A DNA stretch of 29,339 nt, taken from positions 64,778 to 94,116 of the forward strand of contig NW_019091611.1 in NCBI RefSeq assembly GCF_001949145.1, given 5' to 3'. Origin of the DNA: Acanthaster planci (Eukaryota > Echinodermata > Asteroidea > Valvatida > Acanthasteridae). The translations under genes were made by a program, and so were the position numbers. Every line of letters starts with the position of its first letter. Within the stretch, counting starts at the first letter, position 1. The notes under the pieces were generated by a model. It ran no database searches and was not told where the DNA came from. It worked only from the letters and a program-made list of their open reading frames with translations. Below, piece by piece: positions 9,996 through 19,475 of the stretch.

Positions 9996-10887
9996 GCAAT
10001 CCATTAGCGCTGCGAGGCTGTGCAGCTTCCGTCCTGTTGCATGTCGACTTGCCTTGCCCGGCCAGCTGCAAGTATACAGAACGTGGCATTTAATCAAAAC
10101 TTGTTGTGTTTGACAACTGGTTGACCTCATTCGCCTTATATGGAACGTGAGGTTGTGGCTACCTGCGGCTGGCATGCCAATTATTTAACTGAAAATGCAT
10201 TAAGCTCCGTTGAATGTAGAGAAAATTTAGCAGTGTCATGTACCTGAGAATGTGGTATATTGCATGCTGCTGCTGATCTTTTATGAATTCTCACTGCATA
10301 CTTTACATATTCATCGCACTTGGCCACTCCGCACACCGTCATATACGAAAAATGATGCATAATGAAAAAGCCTCATGTTTTTCAAAATATTCCAGATGCA
10401 ACTGCAAAACCTCATTCTCATGGCCTTATGAACGTGCTCTGCTCGCCTTACATAAAATGTACTTTTCCCGGCCTAAATAAAAATGCAAAAGTCAAATCCC
10501 CACAAAAAGATTGGACTCATAAAGTACTTGCATTTTACTTTTCAAGGCATATGTCGTTTATTCCTGTTTGATACTGGTAATTTATTCATTGTACATGTAT
10601 TCTTTTATTGCAAACCGGGTATCGAATCTCCAGTATTACATCAAAGATTTAATGAAGCAGATGAACCGAACAAGAAATTCAGTTGATTAGACAGTCGAAA
10701 AAAATGAGGCAAACATTGAAAGGAAAACTCTAAACACGGCCTTGTATGTTGGATGGAATACCTTTCTTAAATATCAGACCAACTTTATTTTAATGCTTTA
10801 CGTCTCGTGCTCAAAACAAAACTAAGCTTTTATATATACAGATACTAGACTAATTGCAAAAACGGCAGAGCATTAAGAATAACTATA
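9996..10887. other. Non-coding stretch
   Basis: Short overlapping frames of about 60-70 codons occur here, all without domain features. I see no RNA gene or mobile-element landmark. Confidence 0.4.
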
Positions 10888-10963
10888 ATGTGCACTTGTG
10901 CTTCGACTATCGTCTTCATGGTCTACGCCTATCTTGAGAGTACAACACGGAATATACTGAAAG
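10888..10963 (+). CDS. Candidate first coding exon with signal-anchor
   Basis: An ATG with A at -3 opens a frame of 25 codons ending exactly at a near-consensus donor, CTGAAAG followed by GTGAGTTT at 10964. The peptide begins MCTCASTIVFMVYAYLE and continues STTRNILK: a hydrophobic stretch of about 12-14 residues and then a polar stem. That layout suits the start of a type II membrane (Golgi) enzyme or a secreted protein. The frame is also open 5' of the ATG to a TAG at 10846, and the preceding codons are basic. I cannot see the next exon, so the identity is unknown. A chance donor beside a short open frame is the main alternative. Confidence 0.3.
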
Positions 10964-11289
10964 GTGAGTTTCGGTATCACAATCATAACAGCTAATAATC
11001 TGTAAAGGATGAGACACTACATGTTGAAGGTTTTACATACACTTGGATGTTTAAAATACGATAAATGTTTCTGACGTGGCTACTTCAGTCTACCCTGAGA
11101 AATACACGCTATCTTGTATAGACCCAGTTGGCGGGAATGATGCCCATACATTACAGAATACTGTACATGTACCTACACAAACCTCAATAATGTAGCAATA
11201 TTCCCCTGTTTCAAAATATTCCCATTGCAAAACTCACCTAAAAAACAATGTGGGACCACAACAGATATTGTTGACATGTACATGTACTT
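10964..11289. other. Non-coding stretch
   Basis: Possible intron sequence after the candidate exon at 10888, or spacer 3' of the minus-strand DDE pseudogene. It contains GTACATGTAC and ACATGTACATGTAC motifs only. Confidence 0.4.
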
Positions 11290-12194
11290 CTATGTTGAAT
11301 ACCTGTCACGAACCTTTGCTCTATGGTCGCTGATGTCTTTCTTGCTTGTGAAAACATACTTGCAAGATTCTGGGCTCCTGCCTAGTCCCTTTTGCTGAAA
11401 TATGGGAAGGTGGTCACGTGCTGGTACACGGATGGAGTTTAGGGCTTCGGCGAAAGTCATGAAATGTCCTGGGTTGTTCATGGATGGTGTGGGGGAGGGG
11501 AACCTATGATAACATTCAAGCATTTATTGAGACTCTTTGTGGGGAGGGTTGACTACGTAGTGAGTGCATGTAGTGTTGCTGCACTTTGTATATATGCACA
11601 TCCCTATTCTTCTGTTGATGTGCTTCATCGTGAATAAGTAGTCCTCGCGGCTTCTGGCATCTTCCAACAACTTCTTGGCAGACCCGGATACAGCCTTATG
11701 AGTCTTGAGGTAGTCGTCATGACTGTATGGTTGCTCTGCAGACCCACTGTCACGCATGACTGTCCTGATTGTTGTCCATGCCCATGGTGCTGTTGAAAAC
11801 ACGATGTTCCTGTTCTTCCCTTTCGTCTTTTGTGAGATGCCTTTGAGCACAAAAAGGGGGGGCTGGTCTCACCATCTATGCATGCAGGCAGACTGACAGA
11901 CGTTAACGCATTGGTGCACGGCGCCCAGACTCATTCGATTGGATTGAGTGCCAAATGTCCAGGGCAATAAGATGTCACCACCAAAGCATCAAGCCCAGCA
12001 TTTTGGAAAAGGCGGGCATAGTAACCTTCATTAACGGTGTGATTTACATTGAAGTCAGCCCCACCATCAGCGATCATCACCATCAACTATCTACCACCTG
12101 ATACATCTGCAGCCAAGTTGAGCTCCCCTAAGATATTGTCGATGTGCGTTGCAATCGTGCACGGTGAGTGAGGGCTCCGGAGAACGACGGACAC
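11290..12194 (-). pseudogene. DDE-type transposase-like gene, last exon, broken
   Basis: Read on the minus strand from an acceptor-like GACCAG/GTGTCC at 12195, this gives VSVVLRSPHSPC, a TAG (12087-12089), then MIADGGADFNVNHTV, ARLFQNAGLDALVVTSYC, PGHLALNPIE, a TGA (11931-11933) and VWAPCTNALTSVSLP. The two Asp of DGGAD and the Glu of NPIE are spaced like a DDE catalytic triad, and NPIE plus a nearby Trp is the arrangement seen in IS630/Tc1-type enzymes. A frameshift near 11850, in a C7T5 run, leads to TVMRDSGSAEQPYSHDDYL and KHINRRIGMC. A Cys-rich KCSNTTCTHY segment, an in-frame TAA (11524-11526) and then FPSPTPSMNNPGHFMTF, LPIFQQKGLGRSP and CKYVFTSKKDISDH end at 11290. At least three stops and one frameshift show it is not functional as assembled. 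I recognise the fold, not a named family. Confidence 0.65.
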
Positions 12195-12329
12195 CTGGTC
12201 ATTTTTTGGAAGTATGAAAGAAAAAAGAAACAAAATAAAGTAGACAAGAATTAGGAAAAAGGTTGGAAGATTTTTAAAAATTTTAATTGATTTTAATGTT
12301 TGCCATGCTTGCTGGGTCATAGCCACGAC

Positions 12330-12445
12330 CCTAAATAAACTTAGGAGAAATGTCTCGTTGCGATGCATCTGCTGTGTGAATTGCTGCATCAATCAAGGTA
12401 GCTGCTACCCAGCCCCTACAATTCGGGATACCAGACCTGATGATA
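12330..12445 (-). pseudogene. Possible internal exon of the DDE-like gene
   Basis: Minus-strand frame reading VAATLIDAAIHTADASQRD, ISPKFI, a TAG, then GRGYDPASMANIKIN. The composition looks protein-coding and it lies between the exon at 13731 and the core exon at 11290. I cannot prove splice borders or homology, so this is a guess based on position and composition. Confidence 0.3.
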
Positions 12446-13730
12446 CCGACTCCTCTCGTTTAAGATTTTATGGTCGTTGACGTTTCGGCTTATTAGTCTT
12501 TAGCTTCAGTCTTTCCAGTCGGCATAGCCTTTGTCTTCTCAAATGGCTGGAACCAGCTAACACTTCATGGGTTGTGTGAAACGAGCTTCTAGAGCTATGG
12601 CTAGGTCTATTGTCTACTCGTCTCCACACATTTCCAATAGCGTGAAGACCTAGACCTAGCTCTCAACAACAGATTCGGATGCAGTCTCAACCTGAGCCCT
12701 CATTTCGTAAACGCCCTATCAAGAGTCGTCAGTTAATCTGGTCAGGGAACCAGACTAAGCCGTACGTCCCCCATACTCAACTTTGTCTCCGTCTCCGTCT
12801 GCGTTTCCAAAGCCAATCCCTGATTGTAGGCCTAAAATGTTTAAATCAAATTGAAGTACTCTAATGTTTGGTTCTTTTACATCTTACTTGATGTTTTGTG
12901 CCACTATCAGACTTACTATCGCGTTTACTTCAAAGTCAGGCAGTTAAGAAACAGTTGAAGCCTGAGACAGAGCCGAATGGAGTATGCCTATTGGAAAGCC
13001 ATGGCTTAAAGTTTGTGTAAATGTATGCTTCCCTACGGGAACTGGTCATGGATGTACATGTACTGTATATATAAAAAAAATCTGGACTTGCAACACCCTT
13101 GTGTGATATTTGCAGTGTCCCCCACATCAGTCGTATTCCTGAACGTACAGTATAAATTTTAAACCGGTAATGGGATGGTACCAGGTGATTTTGAGGTGTT
13201 GTACAACATAGTCTGGTTCTTTGAATTTAACGTTTTCCAATAAATACACTACATTGGGGAATATGACTGATTTTGTCAAGCATGCATGCAGAGTGCATTT
13301 GATGGGTCATAGTGCTGGAAGGAATCTTTCACATTAAAATGTCTGGTGCCGGGATTCACTGCAGCATTCCAAGCGATTATATGCTGTTGACCAGAACGCA
13401 TTTGAATGGGTCAGCGTATTTATTCGGTGCATCATAATGGCATTTAATATTTGAACACCTAAGTCACCACCGCTCCTTGCGCAGCCTTACCAGCTGCCAT
13501 ATTGTTCTTCCATTGAAAAACCGACAAGACAGATGACAACCACTAACTGCAAGAATCAGGAAGTAAATTAGCAATTTTTCTGACACAATATCAGCATATT
13601 CTTTGGATCTTAAGTTGATGGAATCATTTCAATAATGAAAGTTTTTTGGTTTTTTGGATGCTTTGTTGACAGGCCTAATTATGTGTGTACACACACGTAG
13701 ATGCTAAAAAGTGTAACCAGTTCTACTTAC
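12446..13730. other. Presumed intron or spacer of the DDE-like pseudogene
   Basis: No domain is seen. GAGCTATGGCTAGGTCTA (12591) and TAGACCTAGCTC (about 12651) form a short imperfect inverted repeat. A TCTCCGTCTCCGTCTGCG run lies at about 12785. AGCCGAAACGTCAACG on the minus strand near 12480 is reminiscent of tails of some Penelope-like elements, but this is too weak to call. Confidence 0.35.
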
Positions 13731-13918
13731 ACAAACTGGTCTCTTCCAAGGTGATCTTTGGTCATCTGAGTGGACGGTTTCATCCTGAGATATCCCGATG
13801 GGACAAAGAACCTAATTTTCTTTTGCTGGAACTCGGGTGTCGATCAAACCTTGGTATTCTGCAGATGCTTTGAATGCCTTATTTGGTGGCTGCATCCAGT
13901 GGGCTATCGTCGTCACAC
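13731..13918 (-). pseudogene. DDE-like gene, second recognisable exon
   Basis: A good acceptor (TTTATTTCAG at 13919-13928, minus strand) precedes VTTIAHWMQPPNKAF and KASAEYQGLIDTRVPAKEN, then a TAG. In another frame the text continues FFVPSGYLRMKPSTQMTKD and HLGRDQFV, up to a strong GTAAGTAG donor at 13730. The exon joins the one at 14294 with matching phase: one base from upstream plus two from here make a Gly codon. The mix of intact splice sites and a frame-breaking lesion is typical of a gene that was once spliced and has since decayed. By position it encodes the region between the N-terminal helical domain and the catalytic core. Confidence 0.55.
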
Positions 13919-14293
13919 CTGAAATAAACGAAGGATAAAAAAAACAAGTTGGCATTTTTTTTAATTAAATGGGAGATCTGTTTTGGTGGTTAATATGATT
14001 TGAAAATATCCAGAAAGATGTGTAAAAGGATACATTTGTGCCAAAATGTCAAAGTACGCCTATTTCAACGTCATTTTAAAAAAGTCTTTTGATGATGAAA
14101 TATTGACCTATATCGCAAATTCTATCAATTCAAGTGCACTTTCCTCTTACACTTAAGTATATCCGCAAACACTAGCTGATAGTACATACCTTAAATTATA
14201 GGTTGTTCAAATGGATTTTAGATGTAAATCGACTTTTAGACCTGGTGGTGCGAGTTAGTACTGATACAAATTGACCTGTGAGTGTTCACATAC

Positions 14294-14580
14294 CTACATT
14301 TGGCTTTTCGTTTTGCAGGTTTGGGATGGTGCGAAGCAGGTGTTGCTTCACTTCTTCAAGGTGGTACCACAAGTGCCAGTGTCTTCCTGGAGTCATCTAT
14401 GAGCTTCAACCCGTTGCTCTCAATGAAGGAGCATGCAGTGTCCACGACTTCAGGATACAGTTCCTTCAGTGCAGGGCGACACCGAGGTCGTTTCGCTTGG
14501 GATTTCTGCCTTGGTGCTTTACGCTTCGGACTTTCGCCGAGCCAACTTATGTCCACCTTTTGACGGTTGAATCCATGTTT
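14294..14580 (-). pseudogene. DDE-like gene, N-terminal exon
   Basis: The minus strand reads a basic leader (SPKRKAPRQKSQAKRPRCRP), then ALKELYPEVVDTACSFIES and NGLKLIDDSRKT. Two small frame changes within about 30 bases follow: the middle frame gives TGTCGTT and the next gives LEEVKQHLLRTIPNLQNEK up to PNV, ending at a GTATGTG donor at 14293. The helical EFIESNG...LEEVKQHLL pattern fits a DNA-binding N-terminus, with the basic leader as a likely nuclear signal. An ATG in AAACATGG context near 14576 could be the start, but its frame also needs one shift. The two plus-strand open frames here (14278-14586) are shadows of this exon. Confidence 0.55.
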
Positions 14581-15184
14581 GCTTGATTAGAAGACTTTGT
14601 TACATACAGTTGATTTCATGTGATTGTCACATGTACTACATATATTAATGCACACTGAGCAATGTACTGTATTAAACTTGCTCTTTGGTTGCATCAGAAG
14701 CAATTAGCCACTTCGCACTCTTCTGTAGGATGAGAAAGCCCAGTCATGACTCATAGATGTAGTACAATGGGAACAAAGCATCAAGCTTCATCTGATTGTG
14801 AGAGGATTATACTAAGTACTTTCATCCAATATATTATGTTAGTAATACTGACTGAAAGGGGTTTCTAAACGCACACACTGTGTCTGTTGCTATTAGTGAA
14901 CATGCCAACCCCAAAAACCGCTTTCAGAATGAAAAATCCCTATTTTTAAGGCAAAACCATACACTTAAGCTTGTTGATAACTGAACTGCTTAACTGATCA
15001 TCGGCTTATTAAAAACCATTATGAAGAGTAAGTATCAGTTGCCGATATGAAGTGGCAAGGATGGAATCCCAGCCGCTGTGATATAAAACCTATCATAAGC
15101 ATGACCTTGTCTTTTTACTTGAATAGCATTGCCTTTGACATAGGATGCTGAAAAGGGTACAGATCTCGCAGCCCCAATCTTCTG
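14581..15184. other. Intergenic spacer between divergent pseudogenes
   Basis: This lies between the 5' end of the minus-strand DDE-like gene and the plus-strand BEN gene. If the region was transcribed, promoters of both would sit here. No clear TATA box or repeat is visible. Confidence 0.4.
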
Positions 15185-15299
15185 AACAGTGAAAACACTT
15201 GGCAGCATATAAACCGCAAAACCTGTGCACAGTGCGGGCGGGCGAACTCAGAAGGACGGCAATCTTTTGAGTGTGCATTGATCACGGACCATTTGCTTT
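15185..15299 (+). other. Short frame with a zinc-ribbon-like motif
   Basis: A plus-strand frame reads QHINRKTCAQCGRANSEGR and QSFECALITDHLL, then a stop. The CxxC followed by SFEC recalls half of a zinc ribbon, with the fourth Cys missing. The minus strand also has a Cys-rich frame here (KCFHCSEDWGCEIC). It may be an upstream exon of the BEN gene or chance; I cannot decide. Confidence 0.2.
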
Positions 15300-15356
15300 G
15301 AAATAGCCAAGCCACTTCTTGTGGTAAAATATGTCTCTGATGATGGACATGCAAAG

Positions 15357-15606
15357 ATGCAAGTTGTTCCATTCCTCTTCAGGATTTCAGAACGCAAACA
15401 CGTAGATCTGAAGTTTTCTCAGTCATGTCTAGTAATAAAGTTACCATCAAGTGGTTGCACACAAAGTGGCCCAGGGTTTGGGATAGAGGAAACTGTCCCA
15501 AGGAGTCGGGTGAAAACTTGTGGACCACTTGAAGTCGGTATGGACGTTCAAGTGTTGTACAAGTCTGGTCACTACAAAGCCGAAATTGTGAGCGTTGATG
15601 ACAAAA
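15357..15606 (+). CDS. BEN-domain gene, upstream exon with Tudor-like segment
   Basis: The frame is open from 15282 (after a TGA) and the first ATG is at 15357. The protein includes FRISERKHVDLKFSQSCL, then GPLEVGMDVQVLYKSGHYK and AEIVSVDDK. The last part has the G-x-x-V-x-V...G-x-Y-x-A-x-I-V-S-V pattern of a Tudor/SH3-like barrel. The exon ends in a clear donor, CAAAA followed by GTGAGTACG at 15607, and the split codon is restored exactly by an acceptor at 15898-15899. A second donor (GTAAGTTT) lies at 15631 in a slightly longer version. If the BEN gene once worked, this part would bind chromatin or a protein partner. The true start may be in an earlier exon. Confidence 0.55.
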
Positions 15607-15899
15607 GTGAGTACGTGTACTTGAAATTTTGTAAGTTTACGGTCTCAATGCAGGCATTTTGTCAATTATCAAGGTGTAAAAATGGTATGTTTAAGAAATA
15701 ACTACAGTGCTCAAGCTTAGTACAATTTTGGCCATTTACAATTACTACATTCCAACGGAGCGCATGGAAAAGGTTGTTTTCAAACTTGCTTGAAACATTC
15801 AAGATTGACTTGTGAGTTGGTGTGTAGGCCTATCGCAATATCCAATATTTTGTCTGCAGGAGTATGTTTTAAAGTGTAAAACTCTGGTTATTTCCACAG

Positions 15900-17060
15900 A
15901 GCAAATTGTTGATAGTAATGATGAAGACGATTTGCCCCTTGCTGTGCTGACTGAGAAGTTGACCAGCTCACAGCCTCCCCTGGACACCATGGGGTTCCCT
16001 GCCCACCTGTCTGCCGCTCCCAGCCAGCCACCAGTCCAGCCAATATCAACATCATCCCCGCCCGTTGCCTTCACGGAACCCATCCCCACCAGCCCGTTTC
16101 CCGCTCCCAGCCAGCCACCAGCCCAGCCAATATCTAAAATCATCTCCGCCCGTTGCCTCCACGGAACCATTCCCCGCCGGCTCGTCTGCCGCTCCCAGCC
16201 AGCCACCAGCACAGCCATTATCGACATCATCCCCGCCCGTTGCCTTTACGGAACCATCCCTGCCGGCCCGTCTCCCACTCCCAGCCAGCCACCTGACCAG
16301 CCATTATCAATGCTATCCCCACCCATTGCCTTCACGGAACCCTTCCCCGCCGGCCCGTCTCCCACTCCCGGCCAGCCAGCCACCAGCCCAGTCATTATCG
16401 ACGTCATCCGCGCCCGTTTGCTTCACTGGACCCATCCCCGCCGGCTCGTCTGCCTCTCCTTTCCAGCCACCAGCCCAGCCAGCAAGCACTTCACCCCCAC
16501 CTATTCCATTCACTGACCTGTCTTCTACCCAGTTGATGACGTCGAACATGTTGAATCTCTTAGTTAAACAAAATGCGACCTTGCTGCGGAAAGTGGGTGA
16601 ACTAACTTGTGAGGTGGCAAGTCTCCGCTCAGAGGTTCGGGAACTGTAGGTACAGTCGACGGAGGAAGCCAGTAGAAGCAAAGGAAATGAGCCAACATAC
16701 GTGCCAATGGGGGGAGGGCAGTGCTTGATCGGCTCCCAAGACGTTAATTTGGTAGTGGAGAAAGACATGTTTGATGGAGTGTTCCAGTGGTCTACCGGTG
16801 TCAAGGAGTTCGTGGTGAAGTTGACGGGGAAACTTTTCTTGCAAGAAGATCTTGCGAAGTCAAATTTCCACGGCGGCGATGTCTTCAATGGAAAAGCTAG
16901 GGTGAAGAAAGAGGGGCTGAGGAAAAGACATGCGTTTCGTGCAATTTAGGCACAGGCCCATCTTGACTTTCCTGGGCAGTTCGACAATGAAACCGTAAAA
17001 AAACAAATTAAGGACAGCATCAATGCAAAATGCAGAAAAGCTTCATCTCTCCCTAAGTAG
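15900..17060 (+). pseudogene. BEN-domain gene, last exon, broken by TAG codons
   Basis: The exon starts after TTTCCACAG and continues in phase as QIVDSNDEDDLPLAVLTEK (acidic), then a Pro-rich repeat, then a short coiled coil (LVKQNATLLRKVGELTCEV), a TAG at 16647-16649, a polar linker, and a BEN domain from about 16719: CLIGSQDVNLVVEKDMF, VKLTGKLFLQEDLAKSNFHG, LRKRHAFRAI. A second TAG (16947-16949) falls inside the last BEN helix, followed by HLDFPGQFDNETVKKQI and a TAG at 17058-17060. Coiled coil, BEN and tail share one frame; the acidic start is in another, with the change inside the repeat. BEN domains bind DNA or mediate repressor contacts in chromatin. As assembled the gene is broken, but the BEN text is otherwise well kept, so decay is recent or the stops need checking. 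Confidence 0.65.
15971..16525 (+). repeat. 87-bp Pro/Ser-rich coding VNTR
   Basis: About six units begin at 16058, 16146, 16233, 16319, 16410 and 16497, plus a partial unit from 15971. Spacings are 88, 87, 86, 91 and 87. The 29-residue unit includes SSPPVAFTEP, PAGPS and PSQPPAQP. Each departure from 87 moves the reading frame: +1 in AATATCTAAAATC, -1 in GAACCATCCCTGCC, and +4 in a duplicated CAGC near 16370. The good frame therefore switches three times. C-rich composition keeps a second frame open from 16065 to 16646. Confidence 0.85.
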
Positions 17061-17879
17061 AAAAGCAATAATGTATGCTGCTTTGAAGTTTTGAATTTGC
17101 CAGCACGTTTCCATTCCATTTTTCTAACAGAAGAATGTAATTGGCGGGTTTAGTTTAACTAGGTTTCAACTTGCATTTTTTATATTAAAACACTATTCAA
17201 GTGAAAATCAAAAGTATCTTTTAAGGCTTGTCAGGATTTGATGAACATATAACCGTAACATTCTACTTCAAGGTCTACTCATTATATTATATTGAAAGTG
17301 CATGTACATGTATGCACTGCATAGGAACTGTCACACATTGACATCATTTCAATATAGCTAAATTCAAGGAGAAAAAAATTAAGAGAATCTAACAATAAAA
17401 GAGCGTCTTCATTTTATTCCAGTTTGTTGATATCTCTTCCTCGCAGATTGATGTTTCTTTATGCTTACTACTTCAAAGATGGTGTTTAGAGTAAGAGACT
17501 TTTGGTTGCTAATGCTGTAACACTGAAGAGGCAGCAGAAGTTTTGTACAACTCTGCAGTAAACGTATGTCAAAAATGCAAAGAAAAAATTTACCTTCAAC
17601 TTTTTTGCATAAAAGGTTGAGCTCTCTATTGAGAGCAAAAACAGGGTAATCCAAACGCTTATTTCAAAATCAGTGAATGGTGACGAACCCAACACAAATT
17701 CCCTTTTAAATGTCATCATTGTACCAAAACATTAGAGAAAAAGATAAAAAAAAAATTCAGCGTAAGCCAGTTTATATCTTAAAAGTAGCCAGTGAAGTAT
17801 TTTTACACCTAATAAAACAACGAAATACATGTAGGCCTACGTAACCGAGTCTGTGGGCACGTGGGTATTTGTAGAAAAG
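17061..17879. other. Non-coding stretch 3' of the BEN gene
   Basis: AATAAAA at about 17394 could be a polyadenylation signal for the BEN transcript. AGTGCATGTACATGTATGCACT at about 17297-17318 is nearly palindromic. Short minus-strand frames at 17409-17719 overlap each other and look incidental. Confidence 0.4.
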
Positions 17880-18014
17880 ATGGCTTGTGAACTTGAAGAG
17901 AAGTTTGGCAGATTACATCAAGAATTGATAGCAAGCACAATTCTGTCACTGTCTTGTGCATTGCATACCTTTGCTGCTGCCACTGTTTGTAACGCGTTCT
18001 TCACAGCTAATTAA
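17880..18014 (+). CDS. Small ORF or first exon, unknown
   Basis: An ATG in strong context (AAAAGATGGCT) opens 44 codons: MACELEEKFGRLHQELIAS, then TILSLSCALHTFAAATVC and a short tail. An amphipathic start is followed by a hydrophobic part. A GTAACG donor-like site inside the TVC codons could end an exon. CACGTG and CGTAACCGAG just upstream give a promoter-like feel. I know no family for it, and it may be chance. Confidence 0.22.
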   Translation: MACELEEKFGRLHQELIASTILSLSCALHTFAAATVCNAFFTAN

Positions 18015-18149
18015 CATAACAAACGCACAGCACAATGGGGCATTCCTGCGTCGCTGGAGGGCCAAAATGTGCCCCCGTTCTGCCGCGTTGGAACGGGGCC
18101 TTTTGGTCACTTTTATTGCCCCCGTCCACGAACGGCAGGGAACGCGTAC

Positions 18150-18190
18150 TCACGCGATGGAAGAATGTTTTTGGTCTTGTCCCTTACTCT
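18150..18190 (+). repeat. Dispersed segment shared with 8888-8916
   Basis: GGAAGAATGTTTTTGGTCTT continues GTCCCTTAC and matches the reverse complement of 8888-8916 at about 26 of 29 positions. Both copies sit next to ACGCG-rich sequence. Nothing indicates an element boundary. Confidence 0.45.
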
Positions 18191-18419
18191 GTAAGAGTAA
18201 TAGACACCTGTCTGTGAACTTTGCCAGATGAATTAAAATGTAAATTGCCATCCACATACAGAAAAAAGATGATCATTTTCGTGAACGTGGTTAATAACCA
18301 TTACAAACTGTGACCCAACCTTATGTGCACAAAATAAACTGCATAAGATTGCCGTACGTTCATTTTGTACAGGGTTTTTCTGCACGGCACTTTAGTCCCT
18401 TTGCAAGTTCGCATCTTCA

Positions 18420-18690
18420 TCAAGGTTGCATCAAGCAAAGACCCTGTAGCAAAGATGTGCCACGAAGCATGACACCATTTAATAGAATTTTGAATATTTA
18501 ATTTCCCCCAAAGGTTTTGTACACGTTTTTCAACTGCCAGAATGACAAGGACTTTGGCCACTCCCCAAAATAAAATTTGGTCTAAGCAAAGACCATACAG
18601 CATAGATAGTCCTGGAAGAATGACTGAAGATTTAATTTGTCGCATTAACTTTGTACATGTTTTAAAACCCATTGACTTTGTACATACATG
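18420..18690 (+). repeat. 172-bp repeat family, distant degenerate copies
   Basis: It contains AAGCAAAGACCCTGTAGCAA, TTTCCCCCAAAGGTTTTGTA with CACGTTTTTCAAC, AAGCAAAGACCATACAGCA, and a final CCCATTGACTTTGTACATAC. The palindrome is reduced to AGCATGACACCATT. The 123-codon minus-strand frame over this region is a by-product. The family therefore spreads over at least 17 kb. Confidence 0.6.
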
Positions 18691-18829
18691 TGCACATGCT
18701 TAATTATGTCCGTGTGTGCCGGATCCACTGTAAGTGTGATTGGTCAATGTTAGTGTTTTTGCAGTCTTATTGTATGATTTCTAGGGGGGGAATGGGTGTC
18801 GGGGGGGGGGGTGCGTCGCAGTGAGTATT
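18691..18829. other. G-run spacer before the LINE
   Basis: Two G runs (18784-18790 and about 18801-18811) lie in an otherwise T-rich stretch, giving weak G-quadruplex potential at the LINE 5' side. Confidence 0.5.
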
Positions 18830-19249
18830 GCCTTGTATTCAGGGCAATCCGGCTGCCGCTGGTTCTCCTCTGGCACTCAATTCTCGCCTGTGGCTCCAAG
18901 AAACTGTTGCATGCAGCAGGTTGAGGGTAGCCGGAATGTTTTTCCTGTCGGTGACGTAGGAACTGCCTCCCTACATGCATACAAAGACTGTGGTCGGCAG
19001 ACTCTGCAGAGGAAACCCTAGTGGTTCAACGGAGAGGAATGCGGGTACAGCAGGGCACTGTGGAGTGCTCGGGGCAAGATGAGGCACACAGACCATCTTG
19101 GCAATCCATTGCATCCGGGGTCATCTCAAGCCGTCTCGACACTTGTCTTGCTATTGGATACAGATGGCCCAGGATGAGAGAGTGAGATTGACGTAGCGTG
19201 ACTCTTCTTCACTTTAAACAAAGTCCCAGCACAAGTCATCATCATCCTT

Positions 19250-19271
19250 CATCCCATCCCATCCCATCCCC
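19250..19271 (+). repeat. (CATCC)n short tandem repeat in LINE leader
   Basis: CATCCCATCCCATCCCATCC tract within the LINE 5' leader. Confidence 0.8.
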
Positions 19272-19475
19272 ATCTTTCATCACAGAAGCCCGGCGGCGAC
19301 AGGCAAGCGACATCACAACAGGTGTAGGTCCACTGGCAGTCGTAGTTGCGGACCTGCACGTCAGCAGCTCAGGCCTTAGTGGTCGTTCTCTCACTGACCG
19401 GAGCAGCAGTGAGGCGTGGCAGCTGTCTGAGTGACTGAGCAGCCCTTTTCAGAAGTGCACTGCTCACCTCCTAGA

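Noticed and set aside
12470-12540. AGCCGAAACGTCAACG on the minus strand, reminiscent of Penelope-like element tails
   Set aside because: The match is short and no GIY-YIG or RT text is found upstream.
14278-14586. Two plus-strand open frames of 102 and 93 codons after a TTTTGCAG acceptor-like site
   Set aside because: They are antisense shadows of the DDE-like exon, which reads coherently on the minus strand and ends at a good donor.
15799-16888. Long minus-strand open frames over the Pro-rich repeat and BEN exon
   Set aside because: They mirror the C-rich VNTR as Gly/Trp-rich repeats, while the plus strand carries a spliced gene with a BEN domain.
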